Assembly: GCF_014648995.1 (NCBI RefSeq)
Contig: NZ_BMSE01000033.1
Coordinates: forward strand, 1-64,000
Origin: Streptomyces massasporeus
Lineage (GTDB): Bacteria; Actinomycetota; Actinomycetes; Streptomycetales; Streptomycetaceae
Direction: 5' to 3'
DNA: 64,000 bases
The notes under the pieces are model-generated. The model was not told the origin of the DNA. It was given only the letters and a program-made list of their open reading frames with translations, and ran no database searches. The stretch's first letter is position 1; each line of letters starts with the position of its first letter. Below are positions 62,502 through 64,000 of this stretch, piece by piece. The translations under genes were made by a program, and so were the position numbers.

Positions 62502-63590
62502 GTGACCTGAGTCGGAGATTCGTCGGCAGTAGGCGACTACTTTGTCGAGGATCTCGTCGGCGGTCTTCGTCCAGATGAACGGCCTGGGGTGTTCGTTCCA
62601 GTCGGCGAGCCAGCTGCGGATGTCCCGTTCCAGGGCCTGGACGGAGCGGTGGACGCCTCGCTTGAGCTTCTTCTGCGTGAGCTCGGCGAACCACCGCTCC
62701 ACCAGGTTCAGCCATGACGAACTCGTCGGTGTGAAGTGGAGACGGAAGCGCGGGTGCGCCAGCAGCCACTGCTTGACGGCGGGCGTCTTGTGGGTGACGT
62801 AGTTGTCCAGGATCAGATGGACATCGAGGTCGGCGGGGACTTCCTTGTCGAGCTTGGCCAGGAACTTCTTGAACTCGACGGCCCGGTGGCGCCGGTGCAG
62901 GGAGCCGATCACCTTGCCGGTGGCGACTTCCAGTGCGGCGAACAGGGTGGTGGTGCCTGCGCGGACGTAGTCGTGGCTGCGGCGTTCGGGAACGCCGGGA
63001 ACCATCGGCAGCACGGGCTGGGACCGGTCGAGGGCCTGGATCTGAGACTTCTCGTCCACGCAGAGGACCAGAGCCTTCTCCGGCGGGTCGAGATACAGGC
63101 CCACCACGTCGCGGACCTTGTCGATGAACAGCGGGTCCGTGGACAGCTTGAACGTCTGCGACCGGTGAGGCGCCAGTGCGAACGCCCGCCAGATCCGGGA
63201 GATCGCGGACTGCGACATGCCCGTGGCCGCGGCCATCGACCTGGTCGACCAGTGGGTCGCGTTCTTCGGCTTCTCCTCCAGCGTCTTGACGATGACCCGC
63301 TCGACGTCCGCGTCGGTGATCTTCCGCGGGACACCGGGCCGCGGTTCGTCGGACAGGCCGTCCAGGCCCCGTTCGAGGAAACGCCGCCGCCAGGTGCGGA
63401 CCGTGTCCGGAGTGACCCGCAGCCGGCGTGACACTTCCATGATCGAGTGCCCGTCGGCGCACTCCAGCACGATCCGCGACCGCTGGGCCAGCGCCTGAGC
63501 CGTCGTGCGGCGACGCACCCAGCCCTCCAGAACGGCCCGCTGGGCATCGGTCACCGACAACGGCGGAATCTTCGGACCCGGACGACTCAT
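62499..63590 (-). CDS. IS630-family transposase
   Basis: The 363-residue, single-frame transposase has RRRTTAQALAQRSRIVLECADGHSIMEVSRRLRVTPDTVRTWRRRF (HTH), ALVLCVDEKSQIQALDRSQ (first Asp), HLILDNYVTHKTP (second Asp) and FTPTSSSWLNLVERWFAELT (Glu). All catalytic residues are present. Its TAG stop lies partly outside the inverted repeat and is completed by the duplicated TA target, so the coding end depends on the insertion site. Confidence 0.92.
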   Translation of the reverse strand: MSRPGPKIPPLSVTDAQRAVLEGWVRRRTTAQALAQRSRIVLECADGHSIMEVSRRLRVTPDTVRTWRRRFLERGLDGLSDEPRPGVPRKITDADVERVIVKTLEEKPKNATHWSTRSMAAATGMSQSAISRIWRAFALAPHRSQTFKLSTDPLFIDKVRDVVGLYLDPPEKALVLCVDEKSQIQALDRSQPVLPMVPGVPERRSHDYVRAGTTTLFAALEVATGKVIGSLHRRHRAVEFKKFLAKLDKEVPADLDVHLILDNYVTHKTPAVKQWLLAHPRFRLHFTPTSSSWLNLVERWFAELTQKKLKRGVHRSVQALERDIRSWLADWNEHPRPFIWTKTADEILDKVVAYCRRISDSGH

Positions 63591-63624
63591 ACCGAACCAA
63601 CGACGAATCTCCGACTCAGGTCAC
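62502..63624 (-). mobile_element. IS630-family insertion sequence 2 with TA duplication
   Basis: Perfect inverted repeats (GTGACCTGAGTCGGAGATTC at the left, its complement at the right) bound the element, which is flanked by TA at 62500-62501 and 63625-63626. It is not closely related to the IS630 at 5598. Length is 1123 bp. Confidence 0.92.
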
Positions 63625-63654
63625 TAGGCCGTGTCTGCCAATTCGGCTGTCTGG

Positions 63655-64000
63655 TCAGCGGTCTACCCAGCCCGGTACCCACACGTCGTGCGGGGCTCGC
63701 AGGCCTGCGGTGCGCAGATGCTCGCGTAGCGCGGTCAGCACGGGGTGCTGGTCTCCGCTGCGGCACAGCAGCATGTGCGGGTAGACCGGGGTCGGGTCAC
63801 GCAACGGGATACGCCGTAGGTCGTGGGTCTGTGTCCACAGGTACCGGTCCCCGCTGCCGACCAGGGTGGCCAGCGAGGCCGAGTCGGCCAGTGCGTCCAT
63901 CAGGGCCTCGTCCCCGAAGTTGGGGCCGAGCGCATCGATGCTAAGGCCGAAGGTCTCGGACAGCGCCTGGTAGAACGCCGCCCACTCCGTGCCCGGCCTG
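63655..64000 (-). CDS. LysR-family regulator, C-terminal part (cut by window end)
   Basis: The open frame runs past the window edge. The visible 114 residues (from GTEWAAFYQALSETFG, through GPNFGDEALMDALADSASLATLVGSGDRYL, to TPVYPHMLLCRSGDQHPVLTALREHLRTAGL) match the effector domain of LysR-type regulators: the PxxxxPHxLLxR stretch is typical. The DNA-binding domain lies outside the window. It ends 29 bp from the IS630 copy. Confidence 0.75.
   Translation of the reverse strand, partial: RPGTEWAAFYQALSETFGLSIDALGPNFGDEALMDALADSASLATLVGSGDRYLWTQTHDLRRIPLRDPTPVYPHMLLCRSGDQHPVLTALREHLRTAGLRAPHDVWVPGWVDR

Overview
The DNA is very GC-rich, with Streptomyces-like codon use, GTG starts and gene families (DUF6192/RacO-like, RacP-like, DUF6233, DUF6131, Ku plus an ATP-dependent ligase). 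The window is best read as chromosome-arm or accessory DNA of a Streptomyces-type actinomycete. No rRNA, tRNA or CRISPR array was seen.

Region 1 (1-7.3 kb) is an IS-rich flank. An IS5-family element (two frames), a TetR/FAD-monooxygenase divergent pair with a perfect palindromic operator, a fragment of a related IS, an IS bounded by 25-bp inverted repeats that carries a HAD-like passenger gene, a PLL-type propeller protein, a complete IS630 with TA duplication, and a GNAT gene follow one another.

Region 2 (about 7.4-42.3 kb) is a hybrid NRPS-PKS gene cluster. SbnA/SbnB make 2,3-diaminopropionate. A lysine 6-aminotransferase and a piperideine-6-carboxylate dehydrogenase make alpha-aminoadipate. 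The assembly-line proteins are a stand-alone Cy/C-A-T, a KS-AT-KR-ACP-C protein and an A-T-C-A-T protein. Tailoring and release candidates are a SyrP-like TauD hydroxylase, a discrete thioesterase, a formyltransferase and an M20 carbamoylase/amidase. An MFS exporter is present. Most unusual are four related ATP-grasp-type proteins, one of which has lost the visible ATP-site residues. Two TrmB/LuxR-type regulators are present; one is divergent from a small secreted-looking peptide with three DTGWG units in a 36-bp tandem repeat. A 31-bp motif is shared between the hydroxylase/aminotransferase intergenic region and the region downstream of the second regulator. Decayed IS481 and IS30 copies sit in the middle of the cluster. 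The product is not recognised; a peptide-polyketide built from Dap, aminoadipate or their derivatives is the inference.

Region 3 (42.3-64 kb) is accessory chromosome: an IS701 copy with CTAG duplication, a fused MFS/recombinase relic, a NACHT NTPase that looks 5'-truncated, RacO/RacP-like genes, an IS5 transposase, an S41 peptidase lipoprotein, NHEJ genes (Ku, ATP-dependent ligase), several unknown small genes, a divergent pair of restriction-like nuclease and HEPN-like proteins that looks like a defence locus, a second IS630 copy and a LysR gene cut by the window end. All family calls are from reading motifs by eye; no database search was run.
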